The position numbers were made by a program, and so were the translations under genes. A DNA stretch of 64,000 nucleotides from Pyrenochaeta sp. MPI-SDFR-AT-0127 (lineage: Eukaryota; Ascomycota; Dothideomycetes; Pleosporales; Cucurbitariaceae). The notes under the pieces are model-generated. The model saw nothing but the letters and a program-made list of their open reading frames with translations, ran no database searches and was not told the origin of the DNA. This document shows, piece after piece, positions 42,484-54,262 of this stretch. The stretch covers positions 124,001 to 188,000 of the forward strand of contig JAGTJM010000052.1 in NCBI GenBank assembly GCA_020747015.1, written 5' to 3'. Numbering within the stretch: position 1 is the first letter of the stretch; every line of letters starts with the position of its first letter.

Positions 42484-44711
42484 ATGGTGCTCGCAAAGTC
42501 AAAGAAGAGCGTTGGGCTGGGTAACAGCCTGATGAACGATAGGTTTGGGAAGGGAAAGGGTGCGGACATGAGGAGGGGCAACTTTAACCAAGGTATTGAG
42601 CGGACAGGCCAAAATGGCGAAAAGGTACGTACGACTTCATAGTCGTAGCACTTGCATAGTGTCGACTCGGGTTACTTGCGCTGCACTCTCAAAAAGCGCA
42701 AAGGCGACTGGTGATATGCGCGCTTTGTACTTGTAGTCATACTTCGTTAATAACGAGACGACTGCGGTCTGAACTTCGTGCTGACAGTCTAAAGTACATT
42801 ATCAACGAAAAAAAGGAGGCCTCATGGGTCAAGATGCGTTCTGTCACCGAACAAGGCGCCCTCGATGACTTCCTCTCGACCGCAGAACTCGCTGGAACCG
42901 ACTTCACTGCTGAGAAGATGAACAACGTCAAGATCATACACAAGGATCAGAAGAACCCATATTTGCTGTCTGCAACAGAGGAGCGCAACGCTGTGCGGAA
43001 GCACCGAGAGAACAAGAATCGATTGACAGTCCCGAGACGGCCGAAGTGGGATGAACACACTACTGCGCAAGAATTGGACATGCTAGAGAGGGAGTCACTG
43101 CTGCAATGGAGGAGAGGGTTGGCTGAGCTTCAGGAGAATAACGATCTGCTAATGACGCCGTTCGAGCGCAATCTTGAGGTTTGGAGGCAGTTGTGGCGAG
43201 TCATTGAGAGATCGGATTTGGTCGTGCAAATTGTAGACGCGCGAAACCCTCTTCTGTTCAGATCCGAGGATTTGGAAGACTATGTCAAGGAAGTAGACTC
43301 GAAGAAGAACAACTTGCTGCTAGTCAATAAGGCGGATATGATGACGCTGGAGCAGCGAAAAGCTTGGGCGGACTACTTCACACAAGCCGGCGTCAATTAC
43401 AAGTTTTTCTCTGCGGAGCTGGCCAAGGAGAGGAATGAAGCGAGAGGACTTGTGGAGCCGGGCGAGGACTCTGAGGACTCTGATGATTCGGATAAGTCGG
43501 ACGATTATCTGGACGAAGACGACGTCGATGAGGAGGTTAGCTCAGAGGTTGACTCAGAGGACGAAGATCTTGCAAACGAAGCTAAGAAGATCGACCTTCA
43601 AGACAAGCAAAAGAACAAACAGAAATGGGTCGCCGAAGAAACTACTGATGTGCCAGGCGAGGATGGCCCTTTGACAGAGGAAGATGAACGAGTACGAATA
43701 CTCACCACCGAAGATCTGGAAGCCTTGTTCCTTGAGCATTCACCGGATATAGATACAGGCCCTAACGGCGAATCTCGTAAAACCTCAATCGGCCTGGTCG
43801 GTTACCCCAACGTTGGAAAGTCCTCCACGATCAACGCTTTGATCGGTGCGAAGAAGGTGTCTGTCTCAGCAACGCCCGGAAAGACGAAGCACTTCCAGAC
43901 CATTCACTTGAGTGACAAGGTTGTCCTTTGCGATTGTCCAGGTCTTGTTTTCCCCAACTTTGCCACCACAAAAGCCGAGCTCGTGTGCGCAGGTGTCCTG
44001 CCTATTGATCAGCTTCGTGAATACACAGGCCCTGCTGGTTTGGTTGCCCGACGGATACCACAGCCCTTCCTCGAAGCTCTCTATGGTATGAAGATCCACC
44101 CTCGACCTCTTGAGGAGGGTGGAACTGGCGTTCTTACCTCTGAAGAGGTGCTACGTGCCCACGCTATTGCTCGGGGCTTTTCCACCCAGGGTCTGGGCCA
44201 GCCGGATGAGTCGCGATCCGCAAGATATATCCTCAAAGACTATGTCAAGGGCAAGATTCTATATTGCCACCCGCCGCCCGTCGACCCACCCCTCGATGCC
44301 AATCACTTCAACCGAGAACTCTATGATATCAACCATCTCCCCGAAAAGCGACGCCATCACCCACTCGCTTCTCTACCCGGCACCACGTCCCTTGCGGGCA
44401 CGCAAGATGAGACCGCTTCACTGAAAACTGATGATACCGACTTTCTACCTACAGGGGGCGTGCCAGTCACTGGCGAGAAGACGCAGCGCATGGATAAGAG
44501 GTTTTTTGGACCTGGACAGGGAGGCGCAAACGTCAGCCAGCCGTTCCACTACAAGTATAGTGAGCAAGGTAAGGAGCTGAGCGGCAGGAAGTTGAAGGCC
44601 ATGACTGCGCTAGAGAAGAATGTGGATCCCGAGGACCTCAAGATGGGCAGCAAGAAGCACTTCAAGGCGAATAAGAAGAGGGCTAAGAAGGTGCGCTCAG
44701 AGTATGAGTAG
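42484..44711 (+). CDS. LSG1: Large-subunit GTPase Lsg1 (60S ribosome maturation)
   Basis: Two exons (42484-42624 and 42795-44711) give 685 aa. Lsg1 is a cytoplasmic circularly permuted GTPase that releases the export adaptor Nmd3 from pre-60S particles. GTPase motifs appear in permuted order: NKAD (G4) before GYPNVGKSS (G1), then ATPGKTKHFQT (G2 region) and DCPGLVFPNF (G3). Additional family signatures are SWVKMRSVTEQGALDDFLSTAELA, VPRRPKW and TPFERNLEVWRQLWRVIERSDLVVQ. A long acidic Asp/Glu/Ser segment sits between G4 and G1. The C-terminus is Lys-rich. The 170-nt intron separates GEK from YIINEKKEASW. The identification is secure. Confidence 0.95.
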
Positions 44712-47700
44712 GTTGCATAGGTGTCCTGCAGAGTGTGACTGGGATGTGGCAGTTTGGTGTTGCGAACGAATGGATATTGGGATGGCATGGTGTGGCATGG
44801 GATAGGTATGATGGGTTTATGAATGAATGCATGATTGGAGTCTTGGTCTTAGCATTTGCACGAGCGGCTCTTCGTAGCCATAAAATTAGAGATCTATTCA
44901 CAAATTCGTATGTCGACTGCCCCGCTGCCTATCTCGTCATTCTGCGACCCGTGTGCTCTTTTGTGCACGCATCCCAATCTCGCCACACAACCACGCAGCG
45001 AGTTGGAACATGATGGCACTTTTTAATTCTAGCGCTGTTTCCCAAATCTTCGTCTCCTCACGTGGTCAACTGGTACAACATGATTTTTATCAAGACAACG
45101 AGTGAGCAACAGTGACTATATCCCACTGAACATATATACATACACATCCATCCGCTCATGCACAGATCTGCTACAGAGGTGTAAAACCGATATGAAACTG
45201 TTCCAGTGACACATGGACACTCATCCAAGTGTGGCGGGAGTCTCGGAACGAGCGGCTCAGAAATAGACTCACATGCTGCAAGGATCAAGTATGCTTAATT
45301 TCACGTCTTGTGTGGCGCGCGCCTGGGACTTGTGGAAGCGGAAGTGTATATTGAAAATGATATATCATATTGTGTTATAGACATGGTGTTGCATAACCGT
45401 CTGGTGTGTTTTTGTGTGGCATGTCTATGCTTGTGGCTATTTCAACGTGAAGCGCGCCAATCGATCTATGAGAATAGACCCCGAGAGATTTCGATGTTGA
45501 TAATGGGTGTCTAGTTAGGAAAATTGACGAACAAGTTGTCAGGTCTCGTTGACAAGTCCATATACTACTTACCGTGGACGGTTGCATCTGCTGCCAAGTC
45601 TCAACGAACTAGTGCTGTCTCAACAAGATTGAGCGAATTAGAGAGTATGAGACATTTAAATCACCGTATCAGTGGCAGATCTGCCTGCAAATCCAGTTTT
45701 TGCACACCCCAGGCCATATCGGATCCGAACGTTGAGTCGAGTCCGGAGTCTACCAAGACTCACATGGAAGCGCGGGTACATGCATAACGCCTGCAAGCTC
45801 CCGTTCCGAGGAACAAGGGCAATTGATGACCAATGAACTTGAGCATGGCGGCCACGAGTCGGATGCGTTGTCCGAATTGATTACGTCTGGGGCAGTAGCT
45901 GGACAGGAACCAACTTCCAAGGTAACCACTTTACCGGCCAGCAATGGCCACTCCAAGCACAACATATCAGACGCTACTGGGTTCATGCAAAGGTGGCAAG
46001 GAGAAGGGCCCCAAAGTGTCACACTTCAGCGATCTCACGGTAAGATAAGCCGGAAGCTACGAATAAAACAGGGCGAAGATATGCCGTACGAGAGTCGATC
46101 TCTGTAGGATCACATCTGCCAACAAGAACCTTTAAGCCTGGAGTAATCATGGGGGTCAACTTTCGCCCTGCAACACAGGTCATGCACCTTGGCCATCCTT
46201 TTACGACATAATTTTACAATGGATGATTTGGTATGTCGATAGCCAATAGCGACATGGGCAAAGCCGGGTGAAATCTTCCAGGGCCCAAGTGAACGGTTCT
46301 CACCAGAATGACGGTATTGTGCGCAGGTCATTGCAAGCTTAGAGCAAATGTAGCCGTGCGTGCATAAAGCCTTGTCGTGAATATAAGGAATCAGATTCGT
46401 GGAAGCCGGATCAAAGTGTGGAGCGACAGCTGCGCTAACGGTGACTGGACGGCCGACTTTCCCTCGATCGTTCTAATGCATCAGGTTGGTGGAGTGAGTT
46501 GCGGTGTGCATGGTGAGGTGGAAGGAGAGTGGTGCCCAGACCCGCAGCCTAGGCATTGATGCTGCTGCAATGCGGGGCACGCGGTTGACGTACACTGCCC
46601 CTCGCTTGAGCAGTGCGAAAATGCATGCGAATGCTGTACCCTTGCACGTCCGTGGTGAGAGGTGGGACATAAACAAACAGTGGATGCTTGAGCCTTGGGC
46701 AAAACGTTGTTGGACAAGTTTTGCGAGCTTCTCTGCATGTACAGTTGTGGAGTGCCGAAGCAGCTGCCCACGGCTCAACAAGGCGATGATTGTTTGATTA
46801 CCGAGCACAGGCTTTGGATATGGCGGCCGGATTACGGACGAGTCCAAGGCGGGTGCAGCAGCAGCATGTTGGTGAAATTGGCTGGATGCAATTTGGCCTG
46901 CTTACGGTATGGCGCCGCGCTGGAGTGCTAGACTCCAAGTGCCGGCGTGGACCCGGTCATGGGCGTAGGCAGAGAGATGGAGCAGTAGCAGTAGTAGTAG
47001 CAGCAGCAGCAGCAGCAGCAGCAGCATCACTGTCGGTCGGACGAGCTCGGGTGGTTGGAAGAGAGGGTCCTGAGATGCTGTCAGGGTGTGCAGACGCCCT
47101 TGATGCTGATATTCCGGAATCGACATTGTGGTTGCATCACCGTGTTCGCTGATGGATGCACGTGAAGCCAGTTAGACACGGGGCAAGGTCCATGGAAGGT
47201 CACTTCCCATGCTCCGGATTGGGAATGCTCGGGTGTTGATGGTCGCGGAACCTTGGAACTGGTAAATGGTAGTACGTCAACAGTATTACAGCAGAAAATC
47301 CTGTGCCCCAGGGACGGGACATGTCGCTACAGGCTAGTGTGCCTAACCCGCTGGAATACTCTGGCGGTGCATTGAGCGTCTTCAGCGAAACAAAGGATTT
47401 TCAAGAGAGCATTTTTAGAAGAGCTTTCTGCTAAGCTCATGTGCCATGTGCTTGTGCATAGTGGCCCGCGAGCGCTGGAGCTTGGCCGAGGGCCGCCCTG
47501 CCGTGTGCTTTTGCACTGAGCGGCAGGCGTTGCTGGTTGAATAATAGAATGAGGGGAGTGGAAAAATGCCTCAAGCTAGACTGCATCTTGAATGCCGTAC
47601 ACGGGTCGAGGCAGTGCACCATTCCCCGCGCACAGTTGCAAATAAATTGTATCGTGCCCGGGTTGTGGTTTTTGCGTGTTTGTTGTTGGAGTTGTCCAGT

Positions 47701-48188
47701 GCTGCTCTGCTGCTTCCCCTTTCGCACTTCCGGCACTCACGATCGTCCGGCCGCTCCTGCCAGCGCCGAAACAACGACATCATCGCTGCCGATCTTCTCG
47801 GCACCGACTCAGCCACACTCTCGCCCTCCACCCAGTGCCACGGCCTGCGCGCGCGGGACCTTTGAAAAGAGGCCCTTCACCACCGCCTGCGTTTGTCAGC
47901 GCTTCTACGCCCTTCGCAGCTGCCTCTCTCGCACTGGCGACGCCGCTCCCTCGCAGTCACCGTGTTTTCGCAGCATAATAAGTCAGCCCACGCCCACCTG
48001 CCCAACTTGATCTCCACCTCGACTCGCCGACGAAGATACGCTGTTTTGAGAGCCGTACAATAAAACCACCCTGGGCTTCTTGCCCGTGAGACACCTGCGT
48101 CTCCAAATCACATCACAGTTTTCCCCAGTTTTCGACCCACCTGCCATCCTAGCCGCGCCGGCCACCAGAGCACTCAAAATCAGGAATC
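44712..48188. other. Long region upstream of the HAL4-type kinase; no gene seen
   Basis: About 3.5 kb. I saw no conserved protein, RNA gene or transposon. A GCA/GTA repeat lies at 46981-47025. From about 47700 the plus strand is pyrimidine-rich and probably forms the promoter and leader of the kinase gene at 48189. A lineage-specific gene cannot be ruled out. Confidence 0.45.
46981..47025. repeat. GCA/GTA trinucleotide repeat
   Basis: AGC AGT AGC AGT AGT AGT followed by about nine AGC units. Non-coding in my annotation. Confidence 0.9.
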
Positions 48189-49710
48189 ATGGCCGCCCCA
48201 GCGACAAGCAACCCTCCCAGCGCAACGCCAAAATCGGTAGGGTCTCCCTCTGCGCCCGCCTCCACTGCCTCTTCTCTGCACTCACAGCCCGACGTGAGCC
48301 CTGCTCCCCACCAGGTGCCCGTCGTCCATCACTCTGGTGCTAGTAGTGTACAGGCGGCTGCCGAAGCCCTCCTGAAGCCCAAGAAGCCCACTATGACGTC
48401 GCGCCTCAGTAGCATGTTGGGAATCAAAGAGTCGGCAACCATCAGCGAGAGGAATGGCGAAGTCAAGGCCGTGAACGGCGCCACAGCGAACGGCCGTCCA
48501 CAGCCACAACGCCAGGGTTCAATAACGAAAAAGGACGGCGTAACGGCTCCCTACAAGCGCTTTTGGCTGAACGATGACGGCACGCACGAACATCATCTCA
48601 AGGTCGCCAAGCGACAAGAGAAGCTCTCCGACATGTTCCAGAACCTGATGCTGGGCAAGAAGAAAGGCGATCACCCAGAGGATCAACCGCTGAGCCTCAT
48701 GTCAAATTGGGTTGACGTTATGCGCAACGAGAAGGAGAAGCTCGCCGAGCAGAAGAACGCAGTCAACAGTATGCCACAGACTTTGGTTCAAAAGTATGGC
48801 AAGTGCCAAGAAGTCGTCGGACGCGGAGCCTTTGGTATTGTTCGCGTTGCCCACAAGACCGACCCCAAGGATTCAAAACGTGAGCAGTTGTATGCTGTCA
48901 AGGAGTTTAAGCAACGACCAGGAGAATCCGCAAAACGATACCAGAAGCGCCTCACCTCCGAGTTCTGTATTTCGTCTTCCATGCAGCACCCTAACGTCAT
49001 CACTACCCTCGATCTGCTTCAAGATGAAAAGGGCACCTACTGCGAAGTCATGGAGTATTGCTCTGGTGGCGATCTCTACACGCTTGTTCTCACCGCTGGC
49101 CAACTTGAGGTTGCTGAGGCTGACTGCTTCTTCAAGCAGCTAATGCGCGGCGTCGAGTACATGCACGAGATGGGAGTTGCTCATCGTGACTTGAAACCCG
49201 AGAATCTCCTCCTCACAACGCATGGCTCGATCAAGATCACTGACTTTGGCAACGGCGAGTGCTTCCGTATGGCTTGGGAGAAGGAGGCGCACATGACTGC
49301 AGGTCTTTGTGGCTCCGCCCCTTACATCGCTCCTGAGGAGTACGTTGACAAGGAGTTTGACCCTCGTGCTGTCGACGTATGGGCTTGTGGTATCATCTAC
49401 ATGGCTATGAGAACGGGCCGTCACCTCTGGCGTGTCGCACAAAAGGGCGAGGACGAATTCTTTGATCGCTACCTCGAAGATCGTAAGGAGGAGGAGGGGT
49501 ATCGCCCTATTGAGGTTTTGCGAAGAGTAAGTAACTGCCTTTTTTTCTTCAGTGAAAGCACGCTAACGTTATATGCAGCGCCAATGTCGCAATGTCATCT
49601 ATTCGATCCTTGATCCCATTCCCGCCCGTCGCCTAACTGCCCATCAAGTCCTTGCCTCTGAATGGGTTTCAGAAGCCAAAGTCTGCCACGCAGGCAATGA
49701 AGGCTTTTAA
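48189..49710 (+). CDS. HAL4/SAT4-type Ser/Thr kinase (NPR/HAL family)
   Basis: Two exons (48189-49526 and 49579-49710) give 489 aa. The kinases of this fungal family control ion and nutrient transporters; Hal4/Sat4 activates the Trk potassium uptake system and raises salt tolerance. The first ~190 residues are Ser/Pro/Ala-rich. The stretch YKRFWLNDDGTHEHHLK just before the kinase domain is a family hallmark. Kinase motifs: GRGAFGIVRVAHK, YAVKEFKQRP, HRDLKPENLLL, DFGNGECFR (the usual DFG-N form of the family), SAPYIAPEE and DVWACGIIYMAM. The last exon, behind a 52-nt intron, supplies DPIPARRLTAHQVLASEWV, the end of the kinase fold. Confidence 0.93.
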
Positions 49711-50805
49711 AGCTTCCACTACCTCGGCTGGTCCTAATCTTTTCTTGCCCGCGCAGGCGTGCGATATCTGTTAGATATGGATACGACAAATACTAATGCT
49801 CGGACGCTGTTCATATTCCCGTCGCTTGCAACTTAGAATTGCTATCTGCTCCAGCTCAACCGCCGGGTGGAGGCAGCGTCCTATTCGTCCTGGCTCGGCA
49901 CAACATTCGATCTCGAGCCATCTGCTTGCATGTTCACACCTCGATTTTTACACGACATGTTTTCCTGCGATACACCAATACCGATCAAGACATACCCTTT
50001 TACGACTGATGCCATAGCATAGCGAGATATTCCGGCACAGGCTTTTTCTGCAACTCTCGTATGGCGTTTTCTTCATCATCAACGACCAACTAGCACGGCG
50101 CCCTGGGATTACCATTACGATATACGACTAGTCTAGACGACGATGGTACGGTATCTGAGGAGTGATGGGAAGGTTGATTTGGGAGGGTAGTATGTATGTA
50201 AGGGCTTTGGGAGGCGGTTTGTAGACCTTTTCGCTCGCTTGTAATGAGGACAACTTGTGTATTGCCGCTGCATATTGATTTGGCAGCTTTTTATGGGTTT
50301 TATGAAGATGGCACGCATTTTGTATTTGAAGCGTGCAGCGGGCCGCGCTGCATAGGCATATTGATTTCTGAGTAAAACTCCCTGGCGCGAATTTGTGAGT
50401 CCCACATATGACTCGCGTAGCTCTCCCCTCTGTGGGAATCATCGCAAAAACAGCAGAATCCCAGAAGCAAATCCAACAGGGGCATGATGGATATTGGCCA
50501 TTACTGAGAATCCATCTATCTATACATGTACAATCCGTGGCCTTTGGGTGACTGAAACTGGTTCTGGCGGTCGTCTTGGCATCTGTCATAGCTTGACGGG
50601 GGGGCTTGGGACAAAGATTACCTTGCAAGTTGCGGTAAGCAAGTTGACCACCTGTCCGAGACAACGAACGACTGTTCACCGCACCGCAACGCTCCACTTA
50701 CCCCTCCTAATAACCTGAGGCTGCCCATGGTACCTGTACGAGCACTCGACACCGGCCAGGTTGACTTGCAGCAAACAAGGCTTGGTTAAGTCATGCAATC
50801 AAGCA
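49711..50805. other. Intergenic region; no gene seen
   Basis: About 1.1 kb between two plus-strand genes. Frames on both strands are short and unlike known families. Confidence 0.5.
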
Positions 50806-53800
50806 ATGCCCACGATTGGCGTTCCGCTCCGCAAATGGACGCTCTTCTTGCTCCTCTCATGCAGCATACCGACATCTGCAGCAGACCACGCAGCGAATGA
50901 GACGCATACCATCGAGTCTGACGCTACTGCACCTGAGAGTATCACAGCAAAGCACGATCCTGTCGCCGCTTCACCCTCGCCTTCGACATCGTCCACCCGC
51001 AAGTACGCCGATACGGATACAACATGTCCCTTTCGCACCATAAACTACATCACGCATACGCTGCCGCAGCAATGCGCAAAGACGAGCTGGTCGGCGCCCA
51101 GCCATGTCGCTCATCTGAATGGCATGGTCGCTGATGCAGAAGCTACGCCCAGCTTACATGTATCCTTACCAGGAGCTGGAGAAGGAGCAAGGAGCAATGC
51201 AGACGGAGAGAAGGCCAGACCTACCTCAGTAGAAGCGTCACAAGGGGACAAGGCCGGCTCTACTGATGGCGCAGGTGCCAGCGGAACAGTAAGCTCCGAG
51301 TCGGAGGCTGAGCTCGAGACAGATTCACCATTCGACAATGCGAATTTTCTTTCGTTTGAGGAATGGAAGAACAGAAATTTAGCTCAAGTCGGTCAGTCCC
51401 CTGACAACGTTGGACAGGGGCGGCCAGCTGCATCGAACCAAGCAGCCCGAAGGCGGCCTGTCAACGTGAACGCTCTCGACTCGCTTGGCGATGAAGCAGA
51501 AATAGAGATTGATTTCAGCGGCTTCGGGACCCCAGTGGAAGAGAATAGCATCGCAAGCAATATGCAACGTGGCGCGCAAGGTGCCGGAGCCACGAAAGCT
51601 ACAAAAGATGAGGACAAGGTCGCGCCAAGTTCGTGGGCCTTGAGCAAGGATGCGGGGAAAACGTGCAAAGAGCGCTTCAACTACGCCTCCTTCGACTGTG
51701 CAGCCACTGTCCTAAAGACGAACAAGCAAGCAAAAAGCTCTTCCTCCATCCTGGTGGAGAACAAGGACAGCTACATGCTCAATACATGCTCTGCCGACAA
51801 CAAATTCCTTATTGTTGAGCTCTGTGACGATATATTAGTCGACACAGTCGTCCTTGCCAATTACGAATTCTTCTCTTCCATGTTCCGCCACTTCCGTGTT
51901 AGTGTATCAGATCGCTATCCGGTGAAGATGGAGAGGTGGCGAACGTTGGGCACGTTTGAGGCGCGCAATTCTCGTGATATCCAGCCTTTCCTTATCACGG
52001 AACCACAGATCTGGGCTCGATACCTGCGCGTGGAGTTCCTCACGCAATTCGGAAACGAGTTTTACTGCCCTCTCAGCCTTTTACGTGTGCACGGTACGAC
52101 TATGATGGAGCAGTTCAGACGAGAAGAAGAGGAGGCGAGGGGGGTCAATGATGACGACGGTGACCTTGAGGCAGAGACTGACGTGGTGAAGCCAGCTGAG
52201 GACAGTGGACCACTACCGCCAGACCAAATCCCTGTTGTACTAGGAAAGGAAGAGTTGATAAGCTCTGATGAAACGGCAACATCTGATAACGCATCACACT
52301 CCGAGACTCCACCAAATACTGATGCTAATGCACGCCAAGACTATCAACATTCTGGAACTATTGAATCACCAAATACGCAGACTACAGCGGCAACGCCTCC
52401 CAGTCAGTCTACTGAGCCGCCTAAGAGCGCCCACTTGCCTGGAACATCATCAGCATTGCCTCCGTCATCTATCACCTCGAACTCCGGGCCCGGCGATGCA
52501 AAGGGTACAGCTATCAACAACAGTAAGCCTTCCGAAGCCGTTTCACCAATTGAAGGAAGAGAACCTTCACAGCATACTGCGAGCGCTGCATCAATCGGTT
52601 CAGTTGTTACCCCGTCACCAATCGTGCCACGGAACGACAACACTGTCAGCTCTGTTACCAATGCTGCTGCTTCAGCATCTACTCGCAGCTCATCGGTCAA
52701 ACCCTCCAGCAACGGAACGATTGCCAGCCCACAAGCCCAAGCACAGTCGCGAGGCTCGCCGATCCAACCGAGTGCCCCTGTGCCCTCGACACAAGAGTCA
52801 TTCTTCAAGTCAATCCACAAGCGCTTGCTATATCTTGAAGCGAACAGCACGCTCTCATTGCAGTACATTGAAGAACAATCCCGGATATTACGAGATGCCT
52901 TTATAAAAGTTGAGAAAAGACAGCTAGCGAAGACAGAAAAGTTCTTGGATCATCTCAACAGCACAGTCATGCATGAACTCAAGAGTTATCGCAACATGTA
53001 CGACCAGCTGTGGCAGAGCACAATTATCGAACTTGAAAACATGAAAGAGCGGCAGAAGTCGGAGATGGGCGAGATTGGCACGAGACTTGGTCTGATGGCT
53101 GATGAACTCGTCTGGCAGAAGAGAATGGCTGTCGTCCAATCGACTTTGCTGCTCCTTTGTTTGGGCTTGGTTCTCTTCGTGAGATCAGGCACTCTTGGGT
53201 CTGCGGCAGATGTACCAATTGTTCAGCAGCTAGGAAGCAAGTATACTACCTTCTTTGAGGCATCACCTCCACGAAGCCTAGAAACTTCAGGTATCGCGAG
53301 AAGGAGACGTACCTTTAGGAATATGTGGCGTAGTGATACGTCTGCTGGCCTAAGTGATCATCAGAGCGATGGAGCAAACGCGATGTCAGACGCAGATACA
53401 GACGGCGCCAGAAGCCCTGATGTTCAGATTGAATACAGTCCGCCCACACCAGATACACCGAATACGCCAGGCGCTTTGGGGGCTCGAGATGCTCTTGCTG
53501 ATGCGCAGATGAACGGCGATGTCGATGACTTCCTCGCAGAAGATCAAGATAGCGGCCATCCAACACTGAGCCCTGACGAGCAAGCCAGGCGTGTTCAAGT
53601 TCTTGAAACGCAATCCGGTCCAGCAACACCGAATGGAAGCCGCGATAGTAGACCTTCATGGGACGAAGTAGATCGTGCTATTGATCAGTTGAAAGCTGAA
53701 GAAAAGGGTGAGACAGCCCGGAAACATACCAAAAAGGATCGAGCGAGGAAGCAGAGGCTATCTCCTCTCCGAAGGGCTCATAGTAGCTATGATGTTACGG

Positions 53801-53850
53801 CGGATGATTCTCCTGCAGATGACAGTGGGGATGGTCTTTTTGTTGGCTAG
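50806..53850 (+). CDS. SUN-like (SLP1/mid-SUN) ER membrane protein
   Basis: Single exon, 1014 aa. SLP1-type proteins form a complex with Emp65 in the ER membrane that protects unassembled proteins. A signal peptide is evident (KWTLFLLLSCSIPTSAADH). The motif NFLSFEEWKNRNLAQ precedes the SUN-like domain, as in other family members. The SUN domain runs from about residue 285 to 426: CKERFNYASFDCAATVL, then NKFLIVELCDDILVDTVVLANYEFFSS and FYCPLSLLRVHGTTMMEQFRREEEEA. A Ser/Pro/Thr-rich linker follows, then the coiled segment SFFKSIHKRLLYLEANSTLSLQYIEEQSR (family-typical) and one TM helix near 775-797. The tail of about 215 residues is disordered and charged. The frame is open upstream only with TTG, so the start is at 50806. 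Confidence 0.92.
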   Translation: MPTIGVPLRKWTLFLLLSCSIPTSAADHAANETHTIESDATAPESITAKHDPVAASPSPSTSSTRKYADTDTTCPFRTINYITHTLPQQCAKTSWSAPSHVAHLNGMVADAEATPSLHVSLPGAGEGARSNADGEKARPTSVEASQGDKAGSTDGAGASGTVSSESEAELETDSPFDNANFLSFEEWKNRNLAQVGQSPDNVGQGRPAASNQAARRRPVNVNALDSLGDEAEIEIDFSGFGTPVEENSIASNMQRGAQGAGATKATKDEDKVAPSSWALSKDAGKTCKERFNYASFDCAATVLKTNKQAKSSSSILVENKDSYMLNTCSADNKFLIVELCDDILVDTVVLANYEFFSSMFRHFRVSVSDRYPVKMERWRTLGTFEARNSRDIQPFLITEPQIWARYLRVEFLTQFGNEFYCPLSLLRVHGTTMMEQFRREEEEARGVNDDDGDLEAETDVVKPAEDSGPLPPDQIPVVLGKEELISSDETATSDNASHSETPPNTDANARQDYQHSGTIESPNTQTTAATPPSQSTEPPKSAHLPGTSSALPPSSITSNSGPGDAKGTAINNSKPSEAVSPIEGREPSQHTASAASIGSVVTPSPIVPRNDNTVSSVTNAAASASTRSSSVKPSSNGTIASPQAQAQSRGSPIQPSAPVPSTQESFFKSIHKRLLYLEANSTLSLQYIEEQSRILRDAFIKVEKRQLAKTEKFLDHLNSTVMHELKSYRNMYDQLWQSTIIELENMKERQKSEMGEIGTRLGLMADELVWQKRMAVVQSTLLLLCLGLVLFVRSGTLGSAADVPIVQQLGSKYTTFFEASPPRSLETSGIARRRRTFRNMWRSDTSAGLSDHQSDGANAMSDADTDGARSPDVQIEYSPPTPDTPNTPGALGARDALADAQMNGDVDDFLAEDQDSGHPTLSPDEQARRVQVLETQSGPATPNGSRDSRPSWDEVDRAIDQLKAEEKGETARKHTKKDRARKQRLSPLRRAHSSYDVTADDSPADDSGDGLFVG

Positions 53851-54262
53851 GTGCTTTCTCATTATCGTTTATATTGGTTGCGCATATTTGGTTGATTGAG
53901 CACTGCATGCCTCGGCGTTTAATCATACTGGCCTATGATGCATTGGGAATTTTTGGCGTTCGAAGGAGTATTTATGGGTCACGATCTGTGTAAATTGTTC
54001 TTATCGACGCCTTCTACTTCATGAATACCACACATATATGATACATGCACTCTGAAGACACTTGATATTACTTATACTAGGGAACAAGACAGTTGTGTCT
54101 GATATCGTAATCTCGCTTTCGTTACTTCGTCATGGTAGATTGCTATCTGCTTAAGCTACCTTCTCGACACTCTTCACAGTCCCATCTGGTAAGAGAAGAG
54201 ATTGACACAATCGTGCTCAAACGAGCAGAAGGCAGCTTCCCTCTTATGAATTCAACCCGAAT
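53851..54262. other. Convergent intergenic region (3' UTRs)
   Basis: 412 nt between the stops of the SLP1-type gene and the phosphatase-like gene. Nothing recognisable. Confidence 0.5.

Noticed and set aside
45823..46107. Plus-strand frame of about 95 codons in the long gene-free stretch
   Set aside because: No family resemblance, no supporting splice context, ordinary chance length.
52268..52906. Plus-strand frame of about 212 codons inside the SLP1-type gene
   Set aside because: Out-of-frame shadow of the Ser/Pro/Thr-rich linker of the real protein.
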